NCBI GenBank assembly: GCA_026122225.1
Contig: JANEZZ010000793.1
Location: forward strand, 620,001-684,000
Source of the DNA: Heloderma charlesbogerti
Lineage: Eukaryota > Chordata > Lepidosauria > Squamata > Helodermatidae
DNA: 64,000 bases
Direction of reading: 5' to 3'
Made by a program: the position numbers and the translations under genes
The notes under the pieces: generated by a model
Seen by the model: the letters and a program-made list of their open reading frames with translations, nothing else
The model's database searches: none
Told to the model about the DNA's origin: nothing
Part shown: piece by piece, positions 55,011 through 64,000 of the stretch
How the letters are laid out: every line of letters starts with the position of its first letter
Numbering within the stretch: position 1 is the stretch's first letter

Positions 55011-57616
55011 AACCTGGCCACTTGTTTAAGACCCTCTTTGAACAAACTCCTCCTGCCCGAGGGGAGGGACCAGAACACTGCCAGAGAGTATGAGATTTCC
55101 CCCCCAAAAGGGAGCAGATGGAGCTCAGAGAGGATGTGGGTCTACAACACTGCATCCCTCCCCAAACCTGATGGCCACTATTCCACAAAAGCCATCAGTG
55201 GCCCAACTCTTCCTTCCTCACACTGCTCAGTAACATCTCTCCATTTTCTCGTTTATGTTTCTTTGTTTCTCTCCTACTTCCTGCTTCAGACTGCACTTCC
55301 CTTGTAGCTTGCGTCTGCTACATCTATAGCTCCAGACTGTTTCCCCTGGGTCATGATGTCTGCTTTGTCCCCCACCCTGGTGCCAGCCCAAGACATTTTG
55401 CTGTCCGAGGTGGAGCCCAGATGCTCCCCACTCCCACCCCCCAATTTGGTAGGGCCAGCATTTTATATAGTCCTGCACAATTCAGACACCAATTCCTGCC
55501 TTCATTCATCCCCTCCTCATATGGGAAGCGCTTTCACCCTGCTCAGCCTCAGTCTCTTCATGCACCTTACTCTGTCCTCTGAATAAGGTGGTGATCCTGC
55601 TGGTGGTGGACTTATGTCATCAGGTTTCATAGATGTACAATACTGAGAAGAGGGAGTTATTTTTACTCCAAGCATTTAAGAATTTCGTGTTGCACCCTTT
55701 CATACCAATTTAATGAAAATGCTTGAAAATGGCGGGTAGAAAAGCATTGCAAGTTCTGAACTTGGGCTTCAAGGTAAAAGCTGAAAATGCTAGATGACAT
55801 GTCCTAGACTCTCTCAATCAGCCTGTACACTTAGCATTAATATAGGAAATGAAGAGAATGAGCAGTAAAAAAAAGCTGCTTAAGGGTCTCTGCCTTTTCA
55901 TGCAAAGCAAGAAAATAGCTGCAATGTTAAATTAAAAGGAGAATGGCACAGCTGTTCTCTGTGTGAGATTAATTTAAGTTCAGTGTTTGAGACAAAGGTG
56001 GACCCAAGATTCTAACTTCCAGCCCATTTTGTGTATGGGATGATGGAATTTTGTTCCCTGTACACTCTCAGGAAGCATAACATATGAAGCTGTGGCCAGT
56101 GGGGCTGCCATTCCCCCCCACCCCCAGAATTCCCTGGTGAGTGATGCTAACGTAGCATAATATTGCTCACAGGGACATTATGGGGTGGTGGGGAATGGCA
56201 GCCACTCTGAGGATCAGTTGTGACTGGGGATGTGTATGGGGGGGCCCATACCCTGTCCCCCCAAACTGCCAAAATAGCTGTTCTCGAGTTTACCACCCAC
56301 AAGTGAGATAGCAGAATGGGGAGAAGGCAATTTTAGCTTAGCTTTCCTTTGAGGGCCTCGTCACACTTGATGTTTTTTGAGAGTGCACTCTGTGGAAAAT
56401 CAGGGTTGTTTGCTGTGAAATGAGCCCTTAATTGTATTTCAGAATTTAAAGAAAATATCAGTGGGCCTGGTGGAGTGGAATACCTGGCTAGTTACCTTTT
56501 GGATTTAAGATGAGTCATTTCTGATCGTTTTAGCTGAAGATGCAGAAAGCAAAGAGGACTGTTTTAATAAAACTGAAACAAAGTATTGAAATGTATAGGG
56601 AATTCTGTGGCTGCTGTGGTATTATATTATGAGAATACTGCTTTCCTGTAGAATTGTAGTTCTGTGATTGTTTTGTTTTATTGACTTCTATTTGTTTTAG
56701 TTGCTTTAGAATCCATGTGGTGTAATATGTATTTTAAAAATAAATTTCAGATTTTGCAGTTTGGTTTAAGTTTCCAACTTTCACACTTTACACAGCAACA
56801 CACCCAAGTTTTTTGCTGAGTGTACAAATAACTTTTAAATTTGTGTGTCACTTGCACTTTTTATGCTAGGTCTGTTCTAATGTTGAGATGGAATTTCCTG
56901 AGTGGGGCACTAAAACTGGTTCCTTCTTTTGAATGTGAAGGGGCATCTTTTCACACTATGTAGGGCCCAACAAAGTATTTCCATCTAAATGAACATTTTT
57001 TTTAGTGGCTTTCACTGAGGAGAGGCTGAAAACTCCCCTAACTTCTATGCCCTGTCTTGAACAGATGTCTCAAAATAGAAGTCAGTTTTATATAGCAAGC
57101 AGCAAATGGATACAGTCGTGCACTTTCATCAGCAGCAAGTTCGGTAGTAGCAGTATATAATGTGACATTATTTACCCACACAGTAAAAGTTGGATCTTAA
57201 GCTGTGGCTATGGGAAACTGGTTTTCCTTGGGGTGGGGAATATTGGCTAGCTGCCAGAACGCAGGCAGCTTTCTTATGTGGCTGTAACATGTGTTCTTAT
57301 TCTGACACTGACTGGAAAACAAGAGGCTGTCTGTCTTAAACAGCATTTGGATATCGGGTATCATTTTGATTAAAAGTTGAACAATTAAACATACTGTACA
57401 ACTAAAGGAACTGCAATTAGGCTGCACTTTTTCAGAGTAGAATTTCAGAGTATTTGATCAAATGCTGTGCTCAGTTTTCTAAGGGCCGTTTCACACGTTA
57501 CGCAGGGGCAAGCATGGGGTTGCCACTAAGTATACACTCTACAGGAACCTGCAGGAAATTGGGGCTTCATGATGAGGGTATCTGAATGATACTCAAGTTT
57601 ACAAAAACTTGCTTAA
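55011..57616. other. Mostly unique sequence, no gene recognised
   Basis: One inverted repeat at 56098-56205 (GTGGGGCTGCCATTCCCC paired with GGGGAATGGCAGCCACTC). Otherwise nothing I can name. Confidence 0.45.
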
Positions 57617-58096
57617 TCATAGATTTGGGAGGAACCTTGGAAGTCATCTAGTCCCCCCCTCCCCAAGTTCAATACAGGATCTGCAATGTAGGATGCAACT
57701 ACAGCATCCTTGACAGATGACCACCCAGCCTCTGCTTAAATAACTCCAGTGAAAGAAAGCCCACCTCCCAAGGGTTATTCTTAGGAAGTTTCTCAAAATG
57801 TTTAACCAAAATCTGCTTCCCAGCAACTTCTACCCACTGGTTCTAGTCCTGCTCTCTGGAGCAACAGAGAACAAGTCTGTTCTATCTTCTACATGACAGA
57901 TTTTCAGAAGACTGCTATCATGTCTCTCATTAATCTTATCTGCAAGCTAAGCATTCCCAGCTCTTTCCACTTTTCCTCCTAAGCCTTGCTTTCCAGACCC
58001 CACACTATCCTGATTGCCCCTTCTCTGGACATGTTTGTCAGTGTTTTCCTTAAAATGTGGCACCCAGAACTAGATGCAGTACTCCAGTTTTGTGTA
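57617..58096 (-). mobile_element. Old CR1 3' part
   Basis: Starts AATCATAGATTTGGGAGGAA and reads on minus through a recognisable but worn ORF2 C-terminus (CCAGAACTAGATGCAGTACT at the 5' side). More diverged than the 48717 copy. Confidence 0.82.
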
Positions 58097-58971
58097 GCAT
58101 TTACACTTCACATAGTTAGGTGTACACTTAAAACATCTTAGGTGCACACCTGAAAAGTGTAAAGATGAATAGTCCCAAGTTAAGGAGCTCAGTTTTTCTG
58201 CCAAGTGATTGCTGCAACTACAGGAGAGATGTGCAGCTCTCATCCACTTAAGGGTTTCCCTGTAAATCATTAATTTTAGTGGGGTTTATTTCCAGATAAG
58301 CTTGGTTGGGGTTCAGCCTTAGGATGGTACTATATGTTGGGCTGTAGTTCCATTCTCTTTTTTGGACTTTTTAAAAGACAGTGCAGCTGCCAAGTCTGCA
58401 GTTTAAGCAGAAGACTGTCACTAGAGGATCCTTGTACCATGCTTTTGCTGAAAATCACGTCTTTATATGCTGCTTCTACACCCCACCCCTGAGAAAATTA
58501 CAGGTGCCCGTCTTCCATTTCAACTGCAGCATCAGTGGCTACATTGATTAAAATAGAAAAGTCCAAAAAAGAATGGCAAAATTTCCTGTAACATGACATT
58601 CAGCCCTTCTGGGACAACTGAGCCAGCAGGGACAAACTGGATTTCGTGTGTTGGGAGAGCACTTTGACATAACTGCTTACATTCTACATAAACCTTAGAG
58701 GTCCCAAGTTCTAAAAAAACCCCAACCTTTTGAGATACCAAGCAGCCTTTTGTACCTGCTTCTCTGAAAACTATGTAAGCACTCTGTTCAGCATTGGCAG
58801 GTGCTGAGACATCTTTAAAATACTGAATCCTCTGAGTTGATCCAGAAGCTCTCAACTATGTCTGCCGAGCAGCACAATTCTTGACAGTGCTCTTATTGTG
58901 TCAATGTTTATGTTGGCCTGTTTGTGCTAGAAGTACCAATGCATAAGGCTCTAGTAATCCTCAGTTGTGAG
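58097..58971. other. Mostly unassigned; contains an unexplained minus-strand frame
   Basis: No known repeat recognised. See the 58532-58855 entry. Confidence 0.4.
58532..58855 (-). CDS. Unrecognised 107-residue open frame
   Basis: Balanced composition without low complexity: MRASGSTQRIQYFKDV at the start, an EAGTKGCLVSQKVGVFLE middle and a hydrophobic end (ILPFFFGLFYF). I do not recognise it. It could be a stretch of a processed pseudogene, an exon of an antisense gene, or chance. No splice sites or promoter were identified. Confidence 0.2.
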   Translation of the reverse strand: MRASGSTQRIQYFKDVSAPANAEQSAYIVFREAGTKGCLVSQKVGVFLELGTSKVYVECKQLCQSALPTHEIQFVPAGSVVPEGLNVMLQEILPFFFGLFYFNQCSH

Positions 58972-59200
58972 TAGGGATGTACGAAACCCACTTACCTTTT
59001 TGCGGAATCTTTCGCGGTGGGGGGGGAGGCGATCCAGTCCTCCCCCCACCCCGGAATCCTTGACGGCTGGCTCTGCTCTGCGGCCAGGCTGCAGAGCAGC
59101 CGGCCAGGGCCGTCCACAGCCGGATTTCCGGCCACGGACAGGCTGCTGCGGATGCAAATGGCGGCCGCCGTAGTGGCCGCCATTTGCATCCAGCCAGGCA

Positions 59201-59242
59201 GCCGTGATAGGCTACGTACGAATTTACGTAGCCTATCACGGC
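59201..59242. repeat. Perfect 18-bp palindrome in array copy 3
   Basis: Arm GCCGTGATAGGCTACGTA, centre CGAATT, exact reverse complement. Confidence 0.95.
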
Positions 59243-59311
59243 TAGCCCCCCCCCCAAAGCCTAGCATACGCAAATGGCGGCAGCTACAGCGGCTGCCATT
59301 TGCGTTCCCTA

Positions 59312-59365
59312 TTTTTCGCCGATTTATCTTAGGTAAATATTTACGTAAGATAAAACGGCGAAAAA
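59312..59365. repeat. 25-bp-arm palindrome in array copy 3
   Basis: Arms begin TTTTTCGCCG and end CGGCGAAAAA around centre ATAT, with two mismatches. The arm sequence (ATCTTAGGTAA) differs from the neighbouring palindromes. Confidence 0.9.
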
Positions 59366-59636
59366 AAGGGGAACGCAAATAGCATAGTAGGCGCTATTTG
59401 CATTCCTTCATTTTTCGCCGTTCTAGCCTACGTAAATATTTACATAGGCTAAAACGGCAAATAAAAAAGGAATGCAAATAGCGCCTGCTACGCTATTTGT
59501 GTTCCCCTTTTTTTTTTTGCCGTAGTAGTCTACGTAAATATTTACATAGACTAAAACGGTGAAAAATAAGGAACGCAAATGGCGGCCGCTGTAGCCGCTG
59601 ACATTTGCGTACGCCGTTTGTTTTGTTTTGCTTTTT

Positions 59637-59690
59637 TACCCAGACGTGATAGGCTATATAAGTCTTTACGTAACCTATCACGTCTGGGTA
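59637..59690. repeat. Long palindrome in array copy 3
   Basis: Arms TACCCAGACGTGATAGG and CCTATCACGTCTGGGTA are exact; the inner part carries a few mismatches. Confidence 0.9.
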
Positions 59691-60014
59691 AAAAAAACAA
59701 AAGACCAGACTGCAAATGGCTGCGGCAGCCGGTCAAAAGACCAGCCGCAGAAGCTGCCGCTGTAGCCGCTGCTGTCCAGAACATCCGCCCCAGGTAGGTC
59801 TTGTCCCGGTGGGGATCCGCAGGGGGGCGGGGGGTGGCAGGCCATTCCGCCACGGATTTCAGGGGGCCAAATGCCAGTGCATTTGGCCTCACAAATCCGT
59901 GGCGGAATTCTCCGCCATCCCTAGTTGTGAGTGCATTACCTATCTTTTGATCTGTCAGTTAGGGAATTGCTTAATGACAGAACTGCCCTGGATTTTCTTT
60001 CAAAAAAGCAGGGT

Positions 60015-60350
60015 CAGGGCCGGCATCAAGAGTAGGCATGGTTAGGCATCTGCCAAGAACCCACACCCCAGCAGGAGCCCACTCACAAGAGCCCCTTGGA
60101 GTTGCTCCTCCTCCTCACTGATGCAACCTGTTTGTTTACCTGCCTCTCTTTCTGGCCCAGGCAATGGTGGTGGTGAGAAGGAGGAGCAATAGATGCCACT
60201 GCTTACTTGCTCACTGGCTCTCTGCCTGTCAACCAAGCAAATGGTAGCAGTGAGGAAGAGCAATAGCAATTTGTGACAATGGTTGTGAGAAAGTAGACTC
60301 ACTAAGGGAGGGGCCCATTGAGGGCGTCTTGGCCAAGGGTCCTCAGAAAC
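60015..60350. mobile_element. hAT-like element, CAGGGCCGG end
   Basis: CAGGGCCGGCATCAAG at the left. The interior matches the 12094 element in reverse (GTTGCTCCTCCTCCTCAC, GGGGCCCATTGAGGG). The right end is eroded. Confidence 0.6.
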
Positions 60351-62150
60351 CTAGAGATCGCACTTGCTTCCAAGAACCTGTCTATATTATGAATTTAAAT
60401 GGGTATCCTACCACTCTTAACTTTGTCATGGCTTCACTCAAAGAACTCTGAGAATGGTAGAAACTATTGTTTTTAGGGTGTGGAAAATTCCCAGTTGGAA
60501 ATCCTTGGTTGGATATGCACACAGGCAGACTGTTGGGATCAGAGGCACCCTTGCTCTGCATAGACCATTATTTTATACCCCAATTATTACCATTACTACT
60601 CAGCACTACTGGTGAAAGTAGTTACACTTAAGATAGTTCAGAGGGGTAGGAAATACAAATTTTGAAATTTTGAAAGATGTTGTCAGGTTGGAGGTATGCC
60701 CAAGAAGATACTGAAGCATTAACTTGCAGTTGGCACATGTAATCAGGTACTGCAGCATTTAAACAGTTTCATCCTTTTCCGACTTTGATTCCGTAAAACA
60801 TGCAAAATGTAGCTTTATATTACCTAAAATATCCCGAAGGTAATACGTGTATAGTTTCAATTCATGCCTCTGAACCTCCACAGTGTTTCTGGTATATTTC
60901 AGTAAACAACAAACCCTGGCCTCATAATTATCCATCAACTGTTGATGCTTCCTTTTTGAAAGGCAAGGGCATATCCACTTCCACTTGCTTTACTGATTGA
61001 CCACTGTGCATGACCCGGGTCTGCTCAAACAGCAGCATGAGTTGGGTGTGAGGCGGTAGAGTGGATTATAGTGCTCCAGATTGAAGGAAGAAGAGGTCAT
61101 TTTGAATGCTCTACACAGAGAAAGGGAAGAGAGATTTCCAACCCAGCTCCCATGTGGTGCTAGTTTTCTACTTGCAGGGAAGTTTTCTTGAAAATGTGTA
61201 GAAGCATTGAAAATAGTTTCTCCTCCACCCCCGCACTCCAATCTGAAGTGATAAAGTCCATTCCATTTTGTCATTTTGCTGCATATATAGACCCAACCAT
61301 GCTGACTTCCCCTCTGAAAAGAAAATAACTTTATCGTGCAGGACGACTCCCTCACATTTATTCACTCCCATCTTCATTTTGCCTTTTCATCATTTAGGCT
61401 AATCCATGGTAGAAGTGAGTTAAAGGATACCCAGGGAGCTGTATGAATGAACCCAAAGAGAGAGAACTTAATAAATTCTCAAATGAGTTCCTGGTGACAG
61501 CTGAGATTGCAGAGGGAGGATTGGCTGCTGTTCTTTTTTGGGGATGTCTTGTATTTTTTAATAGCTTGCAGAGTGAGTCGATCTGGTGTGATACTGAGAC
61601 GTGTACTCAGTCTACTGTAGCCTGTTAGAAAAACAAGGATTCTGAACTCTGACCCATATAAAAATGATCCTCCCATGTTGGTTGTCTTGTAGCCAGCCTC
61701 ATACAACTTGTCATGGACATCAGTCTGTGGTGCATTGAGCTCACCCTGTGAAAAGTCTGGAATATTGAGTGGCTCGCTCTCCTGTGTAGAGCCTTAGTGC
61801 CACAAGAGATGCCTGTCCCGTTTCCTGGTATGGTTAACTTAAAAACAAAAAGATAACATGTAGCTTTACTGCTTTATGACACGGGGAAGTGCCAGACCAA
61901 GAGGCAGCAAAGGCTTTGCTGTGTTGCCTTGAATTAGAGGGCCCTGTGACAGGTCAGGTAAACAGGATGCATTTTCATCCTTGGCGAATGTTAAATGTTC
62001 ACAACCGCTGGCCATTGGTCTGGTTTCTGGAATGGATGGCTTTCATCTTTATCTGACAAAGTACATTTATAAACCTCCCTGTAACATTCTGTGGGGTTGT
62101 TCCAATGCACGCATGCCACTCACACTTGTATACAGCTTTGGCTGCACATG
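60351..62150. other. Unique sequence, no gene recognised
   Basis: No exon or repeat that I can support. Confidence 0.4.
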
Positions 62151-62159
62151 CTTATACTC

Positions 62160-62441
62160 CCTTTACTGTGTGCAGAAGCTGGAAAAAGTGCGGAAAAGGG
62201 CATCTAAAACTATCAAGGGGCTGACACACCTCCCCTGTGAGAGAAGGTTACAACAGCTGGAATTGTTTACCTTGGAAACAAGGGTGAGGGGAGACATAGA
62301 GGTGTACAAAATTATGCATGATGTGGAGAATGTGGATAGGGAGACATTTTTTCTCCCTTTCTCAAAATACTAGAACCTGGGGTCATCCTATGAAGCTGAT
62401 TGGTGGGAGATTCAGGAGAGATAAAAGGAAAGACTTCTTCA
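62160..62441 (+). mobile_element. CR1 subfamily B, ORF2 C-terminus, left piece
   Basis: QKLEKVRKRASKTIKGL, then VRGDIEVYKIMHD and RDKRKDFFTQH match the CR1 C-terminus. Interrupted at 62441. Confidence 0.9.
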
Positions 62442-62870
62442 CACAGCATGTGCAAAAGTGTGCATATTCACGCACATGCAAAAATGTACATTTTGAGAAT
62501 GTGCATATTCACATATGCGAAAATGCACATTGTGCGCATGCGCATATTTTTGTATGTGCGAAAATGCACATTTTCCTAAAATGCGCATTTTCACACAACA
62601 CACTGTGTGTCTTTTCAAAAATGCGCATTTCACACATGAGAATATGCACATTCACAGAAATGCACATTTTCACGCATACAAAACCATGCACATTTTTGTG
62701 CTCACCATTTTATTATTCCAAAAAATGATGACTGCAGAGTTCAACAAGGCTGCTGGGGTAAGTGTGGACTGCTCACTGAGCATGAGAAGGGCTTGAGTGC
62801 GGTCCAGGGACTGGCGAGCAGGGTCAGGGGCCAGGTGGGTGCCTGGAGAACCCAGATGGGAGTGAGTTTG
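62442..62870. mobile_element. AT-rich palindrome-rich insert with TGCACATCCCTA end
   Basis: It ends TTTGCACATCCCTA; the left end ATGTGCAAAA is a clipped inverted match. The left two-thirds is built of AAAATGCACATTTT and AAAATGCGCATTTT palindromes; the right third is GC-richer. It replaces a few bases of the CR1 frame. Confidence 0.75.
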
Positions 62871-63172
62871 CACATCCCTAGGAATTCACTACCACAAGAA
62901 GTAGTGATGGCCACCAGTTTGGATGGCTTTAAAAGTGGGTTAGACAAATTCCTGGAGGAAAAGGCTAGCAATGGCTACTAGTCTTGATGGCTATGTGCTA
63001 CCTCCAGTACCAGAGGCAGTTGCTGGGGAACATGGGTAGGAGGGTGTTGTTGCGCTCATGCCCTGCTTGTGGGTTCCTGGTTGACAGCTGGTTGGCCACT
63101 GTGTGAACAGAATGCTGGACTAGATGGACCCTTGGTCTGATCCAACATGGCTCCTCTTATGTTCTTAACACT
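62871..63172 (+). mobile_element. CR1 subfamily B, right piece and 3' end
   Basis: Resumes with a NSLPQEVVMATSLDGFK-like frame and DKFLEEKASNGY, then the 3' UTR to GCTCCTCTTATGTTCTTA. Confidence 0.92.
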
Positions 63173-63293
63173 CAGAACTGAGCAAGCCCACAGTTACTTG
63201 AATGCAGGTTTACTTCTGACTCTGAATGTTGAAACCACTGGAGAAAAGGTCTTTCATAATTTGGGTCTAGAGAACCTCCATTCATGCATAACT

Positions 63294-63428
63294 CAGGGGT
63301 GGGGAGCCTGTGGTCCTCCAGATGTTTTGGTGTACAACTCCCATCAACCCTAGCCAGCATAGCCATAGTGAGGGATCATGGGAGCTGTAGGCCAAAACAT
63401 CGCGAGGGCCACAAGCTGCCCACCCCTG
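63294..63428. mobile_element. Palindromic hAT-like MITE with 7/8 duplication
   Basis: CAGGGGTGGGGAGCCTG to CTGCCCACCCCTG. Flanks GCATAACT and ACATAACT. Confidence 0.92.
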
Positions 63429-63436
63429 ACATAACT

Positions 63437-63828
63437 GCAGGACCTCTCAAGGGCAAGGCATTCACTTCTGTGCACCATGAGGGGAGCATCATGTGAACTC
63501 ACAGTCTGATGTCACCACCTGTAGAGCTGACCCAAGAAAGGTGGAGGAATAAAGACTAAAAGGCCCCTGTGTGATGTTTCTAGTCCTGGCTTCCATTGCA
63601 AGGGGTAAGGCTTCTGGGCTGTTCATGGCCTCGAGCTGTGTTTGCTTCATTTCTTGGTACTGGCCATCATTTTAACTAAATTTCTCCTGTTGCCATGCAG
63701 CTGAAAAATATTAAGTGAAATAAGCACAAAATGTTGTAGTGACTTACATATGGTTCCCAGGAGTCTGCCTGCCTGATGGCCTACAGGGCCAAATCTGCTT
63801 AGCTTCAGCTTGCATGGTCCTTTAGAGC
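63437..63828. other. Unassigned sequence
   Basis: Nothing recognised. Confidence 0.35.
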
Positions 63829-64000
63829 CAGGGTGTTGAACCTCTTTCAACCTGAGGGCCAAATTCAATTTTGGAGACGCTCTTGGTGGCTGCATTGTAG
63901 TGGTGTGCAGGGCCAAAGGCAGAAGAAGCAGGGCCAAAATACCGAAAATGCTAGCACATTTTAGCTTTAGACTCTTTCTCCTACAGCTTAGTTACTAGTA
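63829..64000 (-). mobile_element. hAT-like element (8202 family), cut by window end
   Basis: CAGGGTGTTGAACCTCTTTC through GGGCCAAAGGCAGAAG is the reverse of the right part of 42098. It continues past 64000. Confidence 0.8.

Larger units (their letters stand above)
58972..59923. mobile_element. hAT-like element with an array of palindromes (copy 3), perfect 8-bp duplication
   Basis: TAGGGATGTACG to GCCATCCCTA, flanked by GTTGTGAG at 58964-58971 and 59924-59931. Palindromes in order: 59201-59242 (perfect 18-bp arms), 59312-59365, about 59414-59462, about 59520-59560 and 59637-59690, alternating with GCAAATGGCGG or GCAAATAGC palindromes. A terminal hairpin lies at 59844-59912. The element is inverted relative to copies 1 and 2: the hairpin lies at its right end. 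No transposase. Confidence 0.95.

Noticed and set aside
62439..62796. His/Cys/Met-rich frames on both strands
   Set aside because: Produced by the ATGCGCAT-type palindromes of the insert; both strands read alike.

Overview
The window is vertebrate nuclear DNA dominated by transposable elements. The mix of families points to a lepidosaur reptile, most likely a lizard: two BovB (RTE) LINEs, two CR1 subfamilies, L2 LINEs, tRNA-derived SINEs of the squamate type, a 5S-rRNA-derived SINE, a Tc1 remnant, one solo LTR and many small hAT-like and foldback DNA elements. Species cannot be fixed from sequence alone. There are no operons, CRISPR arrays or prokaryotic signals.

Layout. 0-5 kb: a full-length BovB (829-4014, minus) with a perfect 12-bp target-site duplication, then L2 and CR1 fragments. 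5-22 kb: gene-poor sequence with hAT-like elements, a palindrome-array element (9749-10569), a dead Tc1 (about 15830-16665), a solo LTR with a 5-bp duplication (16946-17478) and large foldback structures. 22-25.7 kb: a 5'-truncated BovB (22071-24706, plus) with a 9-bp duplication, sitting directly against a CpG-island promoter. That promoter drives the only host gene I can support: a putative first coding exon (25256-25384, plus) followed by a splice donor. I do not recognise the protein. 26-44 kb: probably intron 1, mostly unique sequence with SINEs, foldback elements and L2/CR1 ends. 44-55 kb: a dense nested block where a 5.4-kb CR1 (48717 to about 54085, minus) splits an L2 reading frame; the CR1 5' end is a tandem array of about 340-bp units. 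55-64 kb: unique sequence, a second large palindrome-array element (58972-59923, perfect 8-bp duplication), a CR1 end split by an AT-rich palindrome-rich insert, and more hAT-like elements.

Relations between elements. Three SINE types share tails with three LINE types in the same window (5S-SINE with the young CR1; a tRNA-SINE with the second CR1 subfamily; another tRNA-SINE more loosely with L2), which suggests LINE-driven copying. Many small DNA elements carry 8-bp duplications that place them in hAT. The most unusual feature is a family with TAGGGATGT ends whose interiors are arrays of 30-50-bp palindromes. The two arms of a palindrome tend to stay matched even where the sequence differs between copies, as if arms are corrected against each other.
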